Assembly: GCA_024704765.1 (NCBI GenBank)
Contig: JAKMXF010000304.1
Coordinates: 344,322 to 408,321 of the forward strand
DNA: 64,000 bases
Direction of reading: 5' to 3'
Source: Oopsacas minuta
Lineage: Eukaryota; Porifera; Hexactinellida; Lyssacinosida; Leucopsacidae
Shown here: positions 33,971-44,545 of the stretch, one piece after another
Numbering within the stretch: position 1 is the stretch's first letter
How the letters are laid out: each line of letters begins with the position of its first letter
Made by a program: the position numbers and the translations under genes
The notes under the pieces: generated by a model
What the model was told of the DNA's origin: nothing
Seen by the model: only the letters and a program-made list of their open reading frames with translations
The model's database searches: none

Positions 33971-34402
33971 ATTGAGGACAAGTTTGAAAACTCTAGCGTT
34001 ACGGTAGCAGTGCGTATTCGTCCTTTTCTCAGTCATGAGGTAGAGCAAAAATGTAGATGTATCATAAGAATGAAAGAGAATGAGACAATTGTCTCGCAAG
34101 AAGGGCATTCCAATTCATCACTTGTTTTTTGTTTCGATTATTCATTCTGGTCCTTTGAACAACATTGTCCTAATTATTCAAGCCAAGAAGATGTATATTG
34201 TCGACTTGCTAAACCTTTATTGGATAAAGCTCTTGAAGGATTCAATACGTGCCTGTTTGCCTACGGACAGACTGGTTCTGGGAAAAGCTACAGTATTACT
34301 GGTAGCAAGGAAGACCCTGGAATTGTACCTCGTTTCTGTGGCGATTTATTTTCCAAAATTCAGAAGCTCCAGTTAAATACCGAAGATCCAGCCTCATTTA
34401 AG
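33971..34402 (+). CDS. KIF14: KIF14-like kinesin, motor domain exon with P-loop
   Basis: A 432-base phase-0 exon (144 codons) between an acceptor ending ATAATTAG and a donor AAG|GTTAGC. It starts IEDKFENSSVTVAVRIRPFL, the first motor beta strand. FDYSFWSFEQHCPNYSSQED follows, an insert typical of KIF14/nebbish kinesins. Next come LEGFNTCLFAYGQTGSGKS with the P-loop GQTGSGKS (ATP phosphate binding, near 34265), and DPGIVPRFCGDLFSKIQ. The product should be an ATP-driven microtubule motor. In the KIF14 family this acts in the midzone and cytokinesis. Nothing inside the exon is broken. The upstream exon and promoter are uncertain; the next coding exon is 28 kb downstream. Confidence 0.93.
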
Positions 34403-34451
34403 GTTAGCGTTTTTCTTGTCTCTAATTTTACTAGAATCTATACCCTATACC

Positions 34452-34685
34452 CAGATTCCTCAAACTATCATGGGCTATCGCCCACCTTTTGATAATGTGT
34501 ATCATTACAGTTTGGCCACGTTTGGTCGTGTTTTGTCACGTCGGTTAAGATTAGTCATGTTGGTCGATTTTGATAAATTGGTCATCTAAGCTTCAACTTA
34601 AAATACATATATTTAATCTCTGTGGCCACAGTGTGGCCACAGTGTGGCCAAGTTTGATCATATGACTATAGGTTGAGAATCCCTG
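34452..34685. mobile_element. hAT-type miniature element
   Basis: The left end CAGATTCCTCAAACTATCAT and the inverted right end CAGGGATTCTCAACCTATAG form imperfect terminal repeats of hAT character. The interior is made of variants of TGTGGCCA and TTTGGTCA, including the tandem at 34621-34650. No clear 8-bp duplication was found. Confidence 0.55.
34621..34650. repeat. TGTGGCCACAG tandem repeat
   Basis: The 11-bp unit TGTGGCCACAG occurs in nearly three head-to-tail copies. Each unit contains the palindrome TGTGGCCACA. Confidence 0.9.
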
Positions 34686-35394
34686 CTCTGAAGTATTTAT
34701 CATGATGAATCTGTATGTACATGTATGCTTGATAATATATGTTTGTATTTCCGGAATTGATCCCAGAAACTATGTTCGGAATTTGTTGAAAATGACCCCA
34801 GGTTATCTTTGGTACACGTGACTGTTTTGGGGTGTTTGTATTTTTCGAGGCTCTTATCAAAATTCCAACCTATGACGAAATTATGTAGAAATTTTCACAT
34901 TTTTGACTAAAATCCCATATTATTCGCAACTGTTCAGCCATTATTCATGATATAGGGTTGAAATTTGAATCACTGGTGCCCTTTCAATATGCATTATGTC
35001 TCGATATCATACTTTAGTTACGTAATGCAAACTCGCCACTATACTATATCATAATCACTGTCCAAAATTGAAAATGTGTCGAATCCGATATTTTATGATA
35101 ATTAAATATTTACTGATACACGCAGTGCCGAGGTTCATATCTCTAAATAGCCTCACAGTGGGAAACCTAGGTGAGATACTTGTAGAGAAATTATTCATGA
35201 TAATCATAGACTATTATAATAAAGGACTCTATAACTCTATGATCGTAAGATTTATTGTCAAATATGTATGGCACATTCATCGTATATACCCGATTCCCCA
35301 TGCCCTTGTAATCCATATTTATATGATCACGCAAAATGCTTAAGCGATATCATATCCAAATATATTACAAGAGTATGGGAAGTCGGGTATATAA
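34686..35394. other. No recognised feature
   Basis: AT-rich intronic sequence. Frames at 35068-35343 and 35268-35486 overlap the P-element terminus and are not coding. Confidence 0.4.
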
Positions 35395-35844
35395 GCTGTA
35401 CCATAGCATTCTATATACTAAGGCAATGGCACTCTAGTGAAATTTTGGACCACTTATTGTCATTGCCATCGACTTTCAAAGTATAATGTATTATCTATAG
35501 GTGTGATTCTACTGCGCTACTAGTTAATTATTAATCATCAGTTTAAATGATTTACCACGCCCGGCCTGATTTATTTAATATTAGAATATTAAAAGTCAAC
35601 ATAATAGATTTTAATAAATCAAACAATATATTTAACAGTACAATACGTATATGTAATAAAAATAACATAATACATTCTCTTAGTAGTAGTAGCAGTATTA
35701 TAGTATACTATCATAAACGTCCAGCTGAAAATAACAAATCGAATAACAATACAATAGCTTCAGTCTTCTACACAAACTTCTAACAGAAAATGATCTAAAA
35801 AGAACAAAGAAAAATTATTTGTATTTTTAAGCTTAGTATTATCC

Positions 35845-38806
35845 CTATTTAAAACCATAAAATTGTAATTGCGGCCTTCTCTTCGACAAGATTATATTTG
35901 ACCATGTAACACACAATTTCTTCAATATGTCCCGATTCCAAACTCCACAGGAGCAACAATTATTCCAAACATCAGCATATTTCTCTGAAATGATTGTCAT
36001 AGAAATGAGTACCAACAAACTACGGGACTGTGCAGAATAGAATTTCTTGTTGAGGGAATTACAGTTATCTATCATCAGAAAGGCTTTATACAAGATAGTA
36101 ACAGACTTTACTACACAAAAAAAAGGATATTTAAGAGAACTTCAATCTACTAAATTAATCAAAGTATAATGAGAACCAACGTTATTATTAACTTCTAGGA
36201 GTCTATCTGTTGTGAAAAGATCGTAACAAGATTGACAAGTATTTTGACTTTTTTATGTAAGAGGGGAATGCATATCCTGCTATATAGATGAGGCATTCAA
36301 TCTAAGAAACTTCTAATTCAATGAGCGAGATTTCATTCAATATAGTCATATAAAGTTCTATATCGAGTTGCTTTTCGTCACTTATACACTCACAATCGTC
36401 TGCGAATTGCCTAAGGCATTCTTTTAGTGAAACCTTATCTCCCAAACCATATTTTATATCAAAAACTTTTGAAAGGTTGGAAAGTTGGAGTCTTCGTTCG
36501 CTTTCCAAAACTTGGTTAAAAGATATTTGATAGTGAGACCCTGACATTTGTCTGTATGATCCAAAATGGTGTTCTAAAGCATCATTTTGTATCTCACAGT
36601 AAGAAGATATTGGTACCCACAATTTTCAGTTAGTTGTTTGACTAGTAGTGGTAAGGCCTCACGTGTATGTCTAAAGCTGGTAAAGGTTTGTGGTGTTAAT
36701 TTTCCGAACAAATAAGGTAGATTAACCCAACTATCCAACCAGGAGACCACGTTGTTCAAAAAAGAGCAACCAAAAATCGTCTAGGTATATTGGGGCTGAA
36801 AATTCATCATTAAAACGCATATTTTCCCAACCCAGTTCACATTGAATATTTTCATATCCGGTTAATAAGATCAAGAAAATCTACTGTTTGATTGATGTGT
36901 TTGGTGTCATTTTCGATTTTCCACGCCAATAGGCCAGCAGATGTTGTCTCATGAAAATTTTTCAATGCAAAACTGACATTTTGCCGTTCTAAGCTTGAGG
37001 GCCAACAAGCTTTCGCTGTTAATTTGGTGCTAGTTTCAATAAATTGCATCTATCCGATCTAAACAAATCTCATATATCTTGAAATCGAGCATAACAAATA
37101 TCTGGATATACAGATTTAGAGGTCAAATTGGCAGTAGAAATGCTGGTTCTATGGATGGAGAGGTAAAAATTTTTGTTAGTGTCAATGATATTTTGAATAC
37201 TTACTAGACATTCGTCGAACTTCGGAAAATGAAAGTGTTGTCAATATTTTTGAGATTCAACCAATTATTTCTGATGCACTTAATGATATGAACCTATCAA
37301 AAAGCAAAATTAAATTTCTATGTGGGATGCAGAGGTGTTGTACTTTTGGCTCCAGTTTCGAACTAGTTGAAAACAATTTGTATAAACGAACGTTCAGTGG
37401 ATAGTTGTCAGTACAAACAGCTTCTACAAATAGACCGCAAGCTTCGATATCACAGATAGTAGACCTGACAATAGGATACAATGATTCAGCACAAGAAGAA
37501 CCCAAAGGAATCAACCGAATAATAGTAGAAAACTTGGCCGATAGACTAGAAACATCATGGAGAAAACTGTAGTATATGAATCATTAGGATTGCCAATCGA
37601 CCCAATTACTCTCCCTCCTTTGTATGATGCATCACCACGGATATGTACCTCATCCATTTGAAGAATAACATGGCGTTCTAAATTATTGAATGTAGTGGGA
37701 ACTTCCTTGAGATTATTTGTATAATCACTCTTTAAGCCATTACTATTTTATATTTTCAACAATTTACGCTCATGAGGAAAAGTTAAGCAATTAGAGCCCT
37801 GAATGAGACGGTAACAAGCTGAGGAGATACCGTGAATTTTTAAACAAAAGACCTGGGTGATGATGTTATCGCGTCGAGCATGTTTATCAATGATTAGATT
37901 TTTCAACTGATCGAGCAAAAAAGTAAGACGCATTCGTAAAGAAGCCTCAGCGATTTCGAAATATAATTTGGAATCAGTGTGCTCTAATGTATCAATAGCT
38001 TGATCAAGACTATGAATAGAGTTCTCCACATGTTGTCTCAGAGATGTCGCAGAGGTATTTGTATTAGTACTTGGAGATATTTCAAATAAATCAACTTCAT
38101 GTATAATGTTTTCTAATAACTTGATATCATTTATTGAGGAAGACGAGAGCTGAATTTTGTTCTTTTCTTTATAAATACTTATAAAATAAATTTCATCGAC
38201 AATTATATATCATTCGATAGTGGAAACTTCGTCACAAAATTGAATCTTAAGAAATAGTATGTTAGATGAATCAGGGCGATGGAAAAGCCAGCCGTTTGGG
38301 AGTTCGATCATGTGCAACTTAGATGTAATACAACTAAGACTCGAAATCATGAATTTAGCTTTGGTCTGTTGAAATTCTGCTCGACTTTTCTTGTGTACAT
38401 CTTGCATCCTCTTCTCCTCTTTATCGTCTAGAGATAACCTTTGGGTTTTAGCAACTGCATCTGTGAAATAAGTTGGACAATTTGGAAAGATACTAAGAAC
38501 TGCAAATTTCTTAGGAACAACTTTTTTCCCGGGCATCTTGATCATCTCGACTCCGTTATAATATTCAATATTCCTCTCGATATCTTCTTCACGGAAATGA
38601 TGTATACAGGCCTATAAAATAGAAATAATTATACTATATCACAAACAAATTTCTATAACAACTTACCAAAAATCGTTTATTCTCCTCATAGTCCCCTTTC
38701 GGTCGAGGAATCGCTCGAAACCACTTTTCACGAGTTTCAACATCAGTAGGAAAGGAAAAAGTAGGCACATATGAATCACCTTGACTGTGATAATTCGACT
38801 TACAAC
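35845..38806 (-). pseudogene. P/THAP9-like transposase, THAP domain plus DDE core
   Basis: Reading down from 38806, the THAP domain gives PGCKSNYHSQGDSYVPTFSF, FPTDVETREKWFRAIPR and, after a 55-bp intron (38612-38666, GTAAGT...TATAG), ACIHHF and VLSIFPNCPTYF. This is the C-x4-C ... W ... C-x2-H ... AVPTIFP pattern. A 93-codon helical block (37748-38029) follows. The DDE segment has LGSSCAESLYPIVRSTICDI and CTDNYPLNVRLYKLFSTSSK (37300-37510). Then come LTAKACWPSSLERQNVSFAL (36950-37020), LEHHFGSYRQMSGSHYQISF (36520-36600), and the tail EKYADVWNNCCSCGVWNRDI (35900-35980). Such proteins bind their own transposon ends through the THAP finger and cut DNA in the nucleus. Multiple frame breaks show the copy is inactive. 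Confidence 0.85.
38612..38666 (-). other. 55-bp intron inside the THAP domain
   Basis: On the minus strand TTTG|GTAAGTTG opens and TATTTTATAG|GCCTG closes a 55-bp AT-rich interval. Its removal joins KRFL to ACIHHF in frame and restores the C-x2-H of the THAP zinc finger. Donor and acceptor are consensus. Confidence 0.8.
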
Positions 38807-38809
38807 CAG

Positions 38810-39503
38810 GGGCCTTATTAACTAAAATTCTAAGAATTATTCTTAACTTAATTCTAAGTGTATTTCTAAGAATAATTCTAACAATTCATGAAATATTCTT
38901 ATTTGTCGTTAAGAATTCTTAACTTAGCTATACTCAACGGATTCTTAGAATTAAGCAATTCTAAGAAAAATTCTTAGAATTGGGTAATTCTACTTGATTG
39001 ATTCTTGCTATTGATTAATAAAATTTATGCCAATTCATTCGACTTCAATCGCTTTTTGAGAAGATATGCGCATAGTAGAAAATAATATCCTTCCACTTGT
39101 ATGCTTCATTTATCATTAATGAGATAAATTGCCCCACCCAATAGCGGGTATTACAACATGTGGATATGATAATCAAACATATTGTCTTAAGCGATGAACA
39201 ATCTTCTTTGTAAATAAATGCGTATTGATTATAATTTCATAGAAAAGTAAAATAAATTATAAGTTAAGTGTCCTCTTTACCTCACTAAATATTTTTCTTA
39301 GAATACGACTCAATTCTTAGAATAATTCTAAGAATTGAGTCGTATTCTAAGAATTTGGCTTAAAGTTAAGCATAATTCTAAGAATTTGACTAAAGAATTT
39401 TAGTTAATACCACTTTTATAAATTCTAAGGATAAGAATTAAGTGTTGGGAAATTCTAAGATTATTCTAAGAATTTGACTTAAGAATTTTATTTAATAAGG
39501 CCC
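38810..39503. mobile_element. Harbinger-type MITE inserted in the P-like element
   Basis: Inverted termini GGGCCTTATTAACTAAAATT and, from the other end, GGGCCTTATTAAATAAAATT are flanked by the direct repeat CAG (38807-38809 and 39504-39506). Removal recreates ACCTGGT and brings a decayed first THAP cysteine codon (TGA for TGC), LVPG and the second cysteine back together. The interior consists largely of ATTCTTAG/CTAAGAAT repeats in both orientations, so the whole element can fold. No coding sequence is present. Confidence 0.85.
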
Positions 39504-40342
39504 CAGGTACTAGTCATGTTATGGTGAATATGTGATGATGCGGTACAAATATTGCAGTAATTGGAAGAAACGAAAATATTTACAATAATTATTATATATT
39601 ATCAACATTGAATACAAAATTTATGGGTGGGTAAAATATTTTCCATATTTAGACATTTAAGACACAAAATTTCAAAATTAATCACAAATATTGACGCTAA
39701 TACATAGTTTGCATGTTGCTACATAAGATCTCTATCCTCATAATGAATTATACATATTATTAGAGCACTATAGTCGATTAATTCGCGCGAAGAATACGAC
39801 TGAGTTGGATATTCAAACATGTGCAAAACTGAAGTTTTATAAATCAGGTAAAATTATACCAAAATATGTTCTAATGAGTAAGCAGTTGTTGGATACACAT
39901 AAATGTTAAAATCACTTTGATATATTAAGAAATACAAAAGTTATGATGTAAAGTAGCCCGATGGTAATGACAATCCATGGTCCAAAATTTTGATAGAGTG
40001 CCATTGCCTTAGTATATAGAATGCTATGGCTGTACTTAAATTATATTACCAGATTTTCAACGTTATACTAAAGAACAAAATCTATAGTTGTATCAATGTA
40101 TCAAAACTTGAAATATTATTTTACCAAGAATTGCTGATATTCTACAAAAATATGTGAATATATGATTGCATAAAATATTGTTTTATTGAATATATTTTCG
40201 GATATTCCGAAAAATTCTGAACTAGAAACATCAAAAATCTCAATAATCGTATTTTTTTCATCAAAGTCTACAGGGTATATCATAATTATTGTTGGGTCTA
40301 GGAAATATCTCAAAACACAAAATGTGGATCGTTTACTCTAAT

Positions 40343-41445
40343 TATTTATTTATGTTATCTCCATCGCATTCTATAACTGATCTAATCCTATTAGGCATAC
40401 TTGCTACTAAATTTTCTAAAAGTTTTGGATCAATGCCCTCCCAAGCCTTTTATACTTGAGAAATTAAATGGTCCAGCTTCGTCACATTCTCCATTTGGCT
40501 GACGCTATCTTTCAGAATAGACCATAGATTCTCAATAGATTGAGGTTGAGCGAGTTTCCTGGCCACTCTTCTTTCATCCAAAACTTTGGGAAATCTTTTT
40601 ACACAAGGACTGAGTCAAAATTTGCAGTGTGTGCTGGAGCACCATCCTGCATAAAAATAAAACTGGACATATCTGAGAGCATTGATCGCTGTAATATTGT
40701 CCCATTTTCTGAGTCGCGTATTATAGCATCCTTACAGGTTTTATTCAAAATACAGTTCCGATAGTAGCACCATTTGTCTGTTTTGGAGGCACTATATGGA
40801 GTTCAGAGACAGCTCGATGGGACATCATGGCCCAGACATGAATTTTCCCTGGAAATTTAACTTGAACGCAAGGTTCAACATTATCTGAATCTTTAGCCCA
40901 AACCCGGTCGTTCTGTCGGTTTGGAGTATTGAACAATTGAAAGGGTGCTTCATCAGACCACAATACCTGTTTCCAATCTTCGACAGTCCATTCTTTGCGA
41001 GATTCTGCAAATTTGAGTCGTTTTTCCTTCATTTTCTCGTCAATCGCGGCCTTTTAGACCTTTTGTAAGATTTCGCGCCAGTATTATCCCGAAGATAACA
41101 ATGAATGGTCGAATGCGATATAGAATAGCCCTTGAGGTCACTATGTCAGCCAATTTCCTAGTTGATTTGCATCTCTTTCCGAGAGATTTTGAATTTATAA
41201 TTTTGGTGGCCTTTTGTACACTCGAATTCCTCCCAGGATGGGCTAGTCTTTTGAGATTTTCCGAGCTACTGCTTGCGTCACCACCGTTCGATTGATCTCA
41301 AACTAACTTGGAGCTTTATAGATCCGTCTTTCTGGGTCATGCCAGCATTTAGCATGTCGATAGTTTGATACGGATTTCCAAACCATGATCTTTGACATTC
41401 ATTTTACGAATATATCAAGGAGCGTCATTATGGGTTCAGTTGTTA
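40343..41445 (-). pseudogene. Tc1-like DD37E-family transposase, second copy
   Basis: Minus-strand order: a decayed N-terminus near 41430, then KMKEKRLKFAESRKEWTVED and VLWSDEAPFQLFNTPNRQND, with the first catalytic Asp intact. HVWAMMSHRAVSELHIVPPK follows (to about 40760), then after a frameshift SSFIFMQDGAPAHTANF with the second Asp, WPGNS, a frameshift and IENLWSILKDS with the Glu. The C-terminal LVASMPNRIRSVIECDGD ends at a stop near 40345. It belongs to the same family as the copy at 30218 but retains different residues. The left end may begin at TA/CAGGGTATATCATAATTATT (about 40270). Multiple indels make it inactive. Confidence 0.85.
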
Positions 41446-41689
41446 GAAATTGCTTTGTTGAATACAGGGAGAGTTACTACACTTCATAATATTCGCTACA
41501 GACAGAAGTCAAACAAGTAAATTGCAATATAACTAGGAAGTATCGTAAATATATATATTAAATATTTGATGATCAAATTTCACTTTGATTTATGCAACTT
41601 TCAACTTATGAAGATAATTACAATTATGTGGAATGAGGAATTTACCCAAATCTTTTGAAACCTGGACAAGAAATTTTTAAAGTTTAGAA

Positions 41690-42940
41690 AGAGAGATTTT
41701 TGAAAGAAATGTCAATCGTTTCAAGTTAAAAATGGCATTCTCTACCATATTCCAACGAAGTTCCGACCTGATAGTATCAGAGAAGTTCCAAAGGATAGAC
41801 AAAGGAAGAATTTTTGGGCATTGCATTGTTCTAAGGCGGGCGATTGTCACTTTGGTATTTGTTCTACATTCAATATGATATCTGAAAGGTACTTGCTGAA
41901 AGGGATGTATAATGATATTCTCTCGATGGTAGATAGTTGTCAAGAATGTCAACAGCAACCTCAATTCAAGAAAGGCCCATCCGAACCACATCCTGTGAAT
42001 ATACCGGATTGAAGTTTTTCCAAATGGGGAATGGATTTAATTGTTTCTCTCATAGCAACAGTGGAAAGACATTTTTACATCATTGTTTTTACTGAATATC
42101 TCACTCGATGGGCAGAGGCTAAGGCAATTCCTAACAAGACTGCCTCTTGTACTTTTGCTGCGATATTAGATCTTATACTAACACGATTTGGTGCCCCTGA
42201 AATATAATCTCTGATCAGGGAAGAGAATTCGTAAGTGAACTCAACCATCTACTCTTTCTAGAACTTGAGATTAAGCATAACATATGCAGTGTGTATCATC
42301 CTCAGTCTAATTGACTGACGGAAAGATTTAATCAAACTCTCATCACCCAGTTGCGGAAGCTGGTAAACGACAATACGGACACTGGGATAAGTTAATCTCT
42401 TGGATATTAATGTCCTGCAGGTCTAATCGACAAGCATCTACAAAATCCTCGCCGTATTTTTTAGTTTATGGAATACAAATGTGACTACCAATCCAGATGG
42501 AATCATGTAAAGTTAACACAGATATGGGACAAAATGACAAATGTGTCTTGGAATCCAGAATCACGCGGGGTAGGAATTCCAAATTCGTTCAGGATTACTG
42601 CTAAATGTAACCTTACTAACTCTCAGCAAGCACAAAAACAACAACACGATACCAAACACCAATGTCCCAAGTATAAAATGAGTGCTCTTGTGGTATAAAA
42701 CCTGTCGACGCAATACACGTAGGGTGGTAAGCTTGAATCTGTATGGATAGGGAAGAGAATTATCGTAGAAATCTTGGAAATAGGTACATATAAATTAGAT
42801 GATCTCAAATGAATTTTTGATGGTACTCAACTTAAACCAGTAATTATGGAGGATATGGTAACAGAATTACCAACAAAGAAAACCAAATTAATCGAAAACA
42901 ATAACGAAGAAGTAATTCCACTTGAAATATAACAGGAGGT
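41690..42940 (+). pseudogene. Ty3/Gypsy integrase remnant
   Basis: The zinc-binding part reads HFGICSTFNMISERYLLKGM then SMVDSCQECQQQPQFKKGPS (41850-41975), the H-x-G-x-x-KT and C-x2-C region. A stop follows, then the core: KWGMDLIVSLIATVERHFYI and VFTEYLTRWAEAKAIPNKTA (42020-42145), with the first catalytic Asp in GMDLI. After a one-base shift comes SDQGREF (42220), the second Asp, and LTERFNQTLITQLRKLVN (42318-42370), which contains the catalytic Glu. The C-terminal part has KHQCPKYKMSALVV, GGKLESVWIG, EILEIGTYKLDDLK and DGTQLKPVIMEDMVTELPTK (42655-42880). It would insert retroelement cDNA into chromosomes but is broken by stops and frameshifts. Confidence 0.88.
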
Positions 42941-42944
42941 TCAA

Positions 42945-43470
42945 AACTATATATTTCACCCACCAGATGTACAATGATAGAGGAACATAAGCGATGCTTC
43001 TGGAGGAGCATTGAAGCTTAAGGAGAAGTCATCATTTATTGGCCAAGTACTAAGTGTAAAATTTACAACATTTTCGAAACAGATTCAAATAAAACATATT
43101 ATCGGCGATGGTAATTGTTTTTTTAGAGCTTTATCATACGTAATTACTAGAGAAGAAGACCAGCAATCTGCATTACGTAAATATGTTTGTAATTTTATGG
43201 AATTACAAGGGAAGGAAATAGGTGGAAAAAACCGCAAAGATTATCTCGAAGATTCGAAAATGAGGAAAGATGGAACGTGGGGAACTACAGATGAAATTTT
43301 TTTGCAGCAGCATAGTTAAAAACTACAATTTATACCTGGAATATAATAGGAGAAACACTCTGCTGTAATCGATATGGTCATAATATAGAAAATATCAACA
43401 ATTTCCGGATATATGTTGATAATTCTAGTAGCATCCATTATGATATTGGTCTATCGATTGGTAAAAAATG
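42945..43470 (+). pseudogene. OTU-type cysteine protease domain of the Gypsy element
   Basis: An open frame from about 42975 to 43319 contains HIIGDGNCFFRALSYVITRE, the D-G-N-C-x-F-R-A signature with the catalytic Cys. QSALRKYVCNFMELQG and YLEDSKMRKDGTWGTTDEIF follow, both standard OTU landmarks. After a stop and one frame change the domain continues NINNFRIYVDNSSSIHYDIG to a stop near 43470, supplying the catalytic His (I-H-Y-D). The domain is in the same frame as the upstream integrase tail, separated only by three nonsense codons (42930-42980). It was therefore probably one polyprotein. OTU domains cleave ubiquitin or similar conjugates. Its role in a retroelement is unknown to me. Confidence 0.85.
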
Positions 43471-43648
43471 ATAGCATTTCTTTTTTCATTACTTTTAGCT
43501 ATTATATTATATTTCATTTCTATTAATTTAGTTTCTCATGTTTATATTATTAAAAGGCAATATCTAATCATCTGATTATTTACTAAGTGGTAATTTTGCA
43601 AGGGAAAACATCGCTACATAGCGAATTTCCCGGGTGGAAAAACCACTG

Positions 43649-43657
43649 TAGGGGGAT
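43649..43657 (+). other. Candidate polypurine tract and 3' LTR start
   Basis: TAGGGGGA is followed by TGAATACTATGTGACTCC about 180 bp after the OTU stop. That is where a Gypsy element would start plus-strand synthesis and its 3' LTR. The LTR end and the matching 5' LTR were not found. Confidence 0.4.
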
Positions 43658-43699
43658 GAATACTATGTGACTCCGGTCGTGAGGCCGTATTTCTAGTTA

Positions 43700-44165
43700 A
43701 CTATAGGATAAGGAAATCTGATTGAAAGAGTAGTTATCTATTCTATAATTATACATTTATCATGTATTGCTCAAATTCGAAGCGATATTATGACATAATC
43801 AACATGCTGTGGAAATGTGTAAAAACCACATAACTCACATTCATTAATATTTTCGTTGATGCAATGTGATCAATCGACTCCCAACTCTTGACCCTCTATC
43901 CAACAATAATACCTTTTCGTAGTCTAACTTTAGCGAATTAGCGATTTTAAGAAGACACAGTATACCCTATTCTAGGATCTGAGCTCGAAGCCCACATTCT
44001 TTCTTTATAGTAATTCATAATGGTAATATATGTTTCTCAATTGACCAATAATATAGTTCTACTCAGAGAAATAGTATAATTCCTAGAGAGCCCCATCAGG
44101 AAATCTATACTTCCATATTTGAAAGATAAATCATTAATATTTGAAATACTCAATCTTGCCTGGGG
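43700..44165. other. No recognised feature (possible LTR)
   Basis: AT-rich sequence after the candidate polypurine tract, without frames of note. Confidence 0.35.
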
Positions 44166-44169
44166 TGAT

Positions 44170-44245
44170 TGTAATATGTAATTGTAATTGTAATTTTGTT
44201 TCAAATATGATGTAATTGTAATTGTAATTGTAATTGTAATTGAAT
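44170..44245. repeat. (TGTAAT)n microsatellite
   Basis: The hexamer TGTAAT is repeated in two runs, 44178-44196 and about 44210-44243, interrupted by TTTGTTTCAAATATGA. Confidence 0.9.
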
Positions 44246-44454
44246 CTATTGGAATAACTAATTCTATATTTCAATTCTGTATTACTTTAAATATTGTTTG
44301 TTATTAACCAGAGAGAACTACAAAGATAAAATGATGTGCTGAAACCATTATAATGATGCATTTTATATCGTCTATCTACAAACTTGAGTATGTAATAATT
44401 ATTGCAACTGGCGAAGTTATGACATTGTATTGTAAGTGTATATATTATAATTCT

Positions 44455-44545
44455 TTCGTAATGTAATTGTAATATATTATAATATCTTCGTAATGCAATT
44501 GTAATACCAATTGTAACGGATAAAAATTGCTTAATTGCAATCGAA
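44455..44545. repeat. Degenerate TTGTAAT-rich repeat
   Basis: Further scattered copies of GTAATTGTAAT with the spacer ATATTATAATATCTTC. It is probably a decayed extension of the microsatellite 200 bp upstream. Confidence 0.7.

Larger units (their letters stand above)
35402..40028 (-). mobile_element. P/THAP9-like transposon, both ends and target duplication present
   Basis: Terminal inverted repeats of about 70 bp are at 35402-35470 and 39959-40028. On both sides they read CATAGCATTCTATATACTAA, then GGCAATGGCACTCTA, with a TTTTGGACCA block further in. A direct repeat GCTGTAC flanks the element at 35395-35401 and 40029-40035. P elements make 8-bp duplications, so one position has probably changed. 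The element is 4,627 bp, of which 694 bp are a later Harbinger-type MITE. One minus-strand transposase gene fills the interior. Confidence 0.92.
41690..43475 (+). mobile_element. Ty3/Gypsy 3' part: integrase fused to an OTU domain
   Basis: The 3' portion of a Gypsy-type pol runs from the end of RNase H or integrase start (around 41690) through zinc finger, catalytic core and C-terminal part of integrase. It continues in the same reading frame into an OTU cysteine-protease domain. The gag, protease and RT parts to the left are absent. A polypurine tract followed by TG at 43649-43657 may mark the 3' LTR. Confidence 0.85.

Noticed and set aside
34080-34376. 98-codon frame overlapping the kinesin exon in another phase
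   Set aside because: It is a shadow of the kinesin reading frame, with no independent support.
43011-43319. OTU frame as an independent host OTU-domain gene
   Set aside because: It is in frame with and immediately follows the Gypsy integrase tail, has no promoter or splice context, is broken downstream, and is followed by a candidate polypurine tract.
44160-44545. TGTAAT-rich tracts as a telomeric or centromeric repeat
   Set aside because: The array is short, interrupted and inside a kinesin intron. An ordinary microsatellite explains it.
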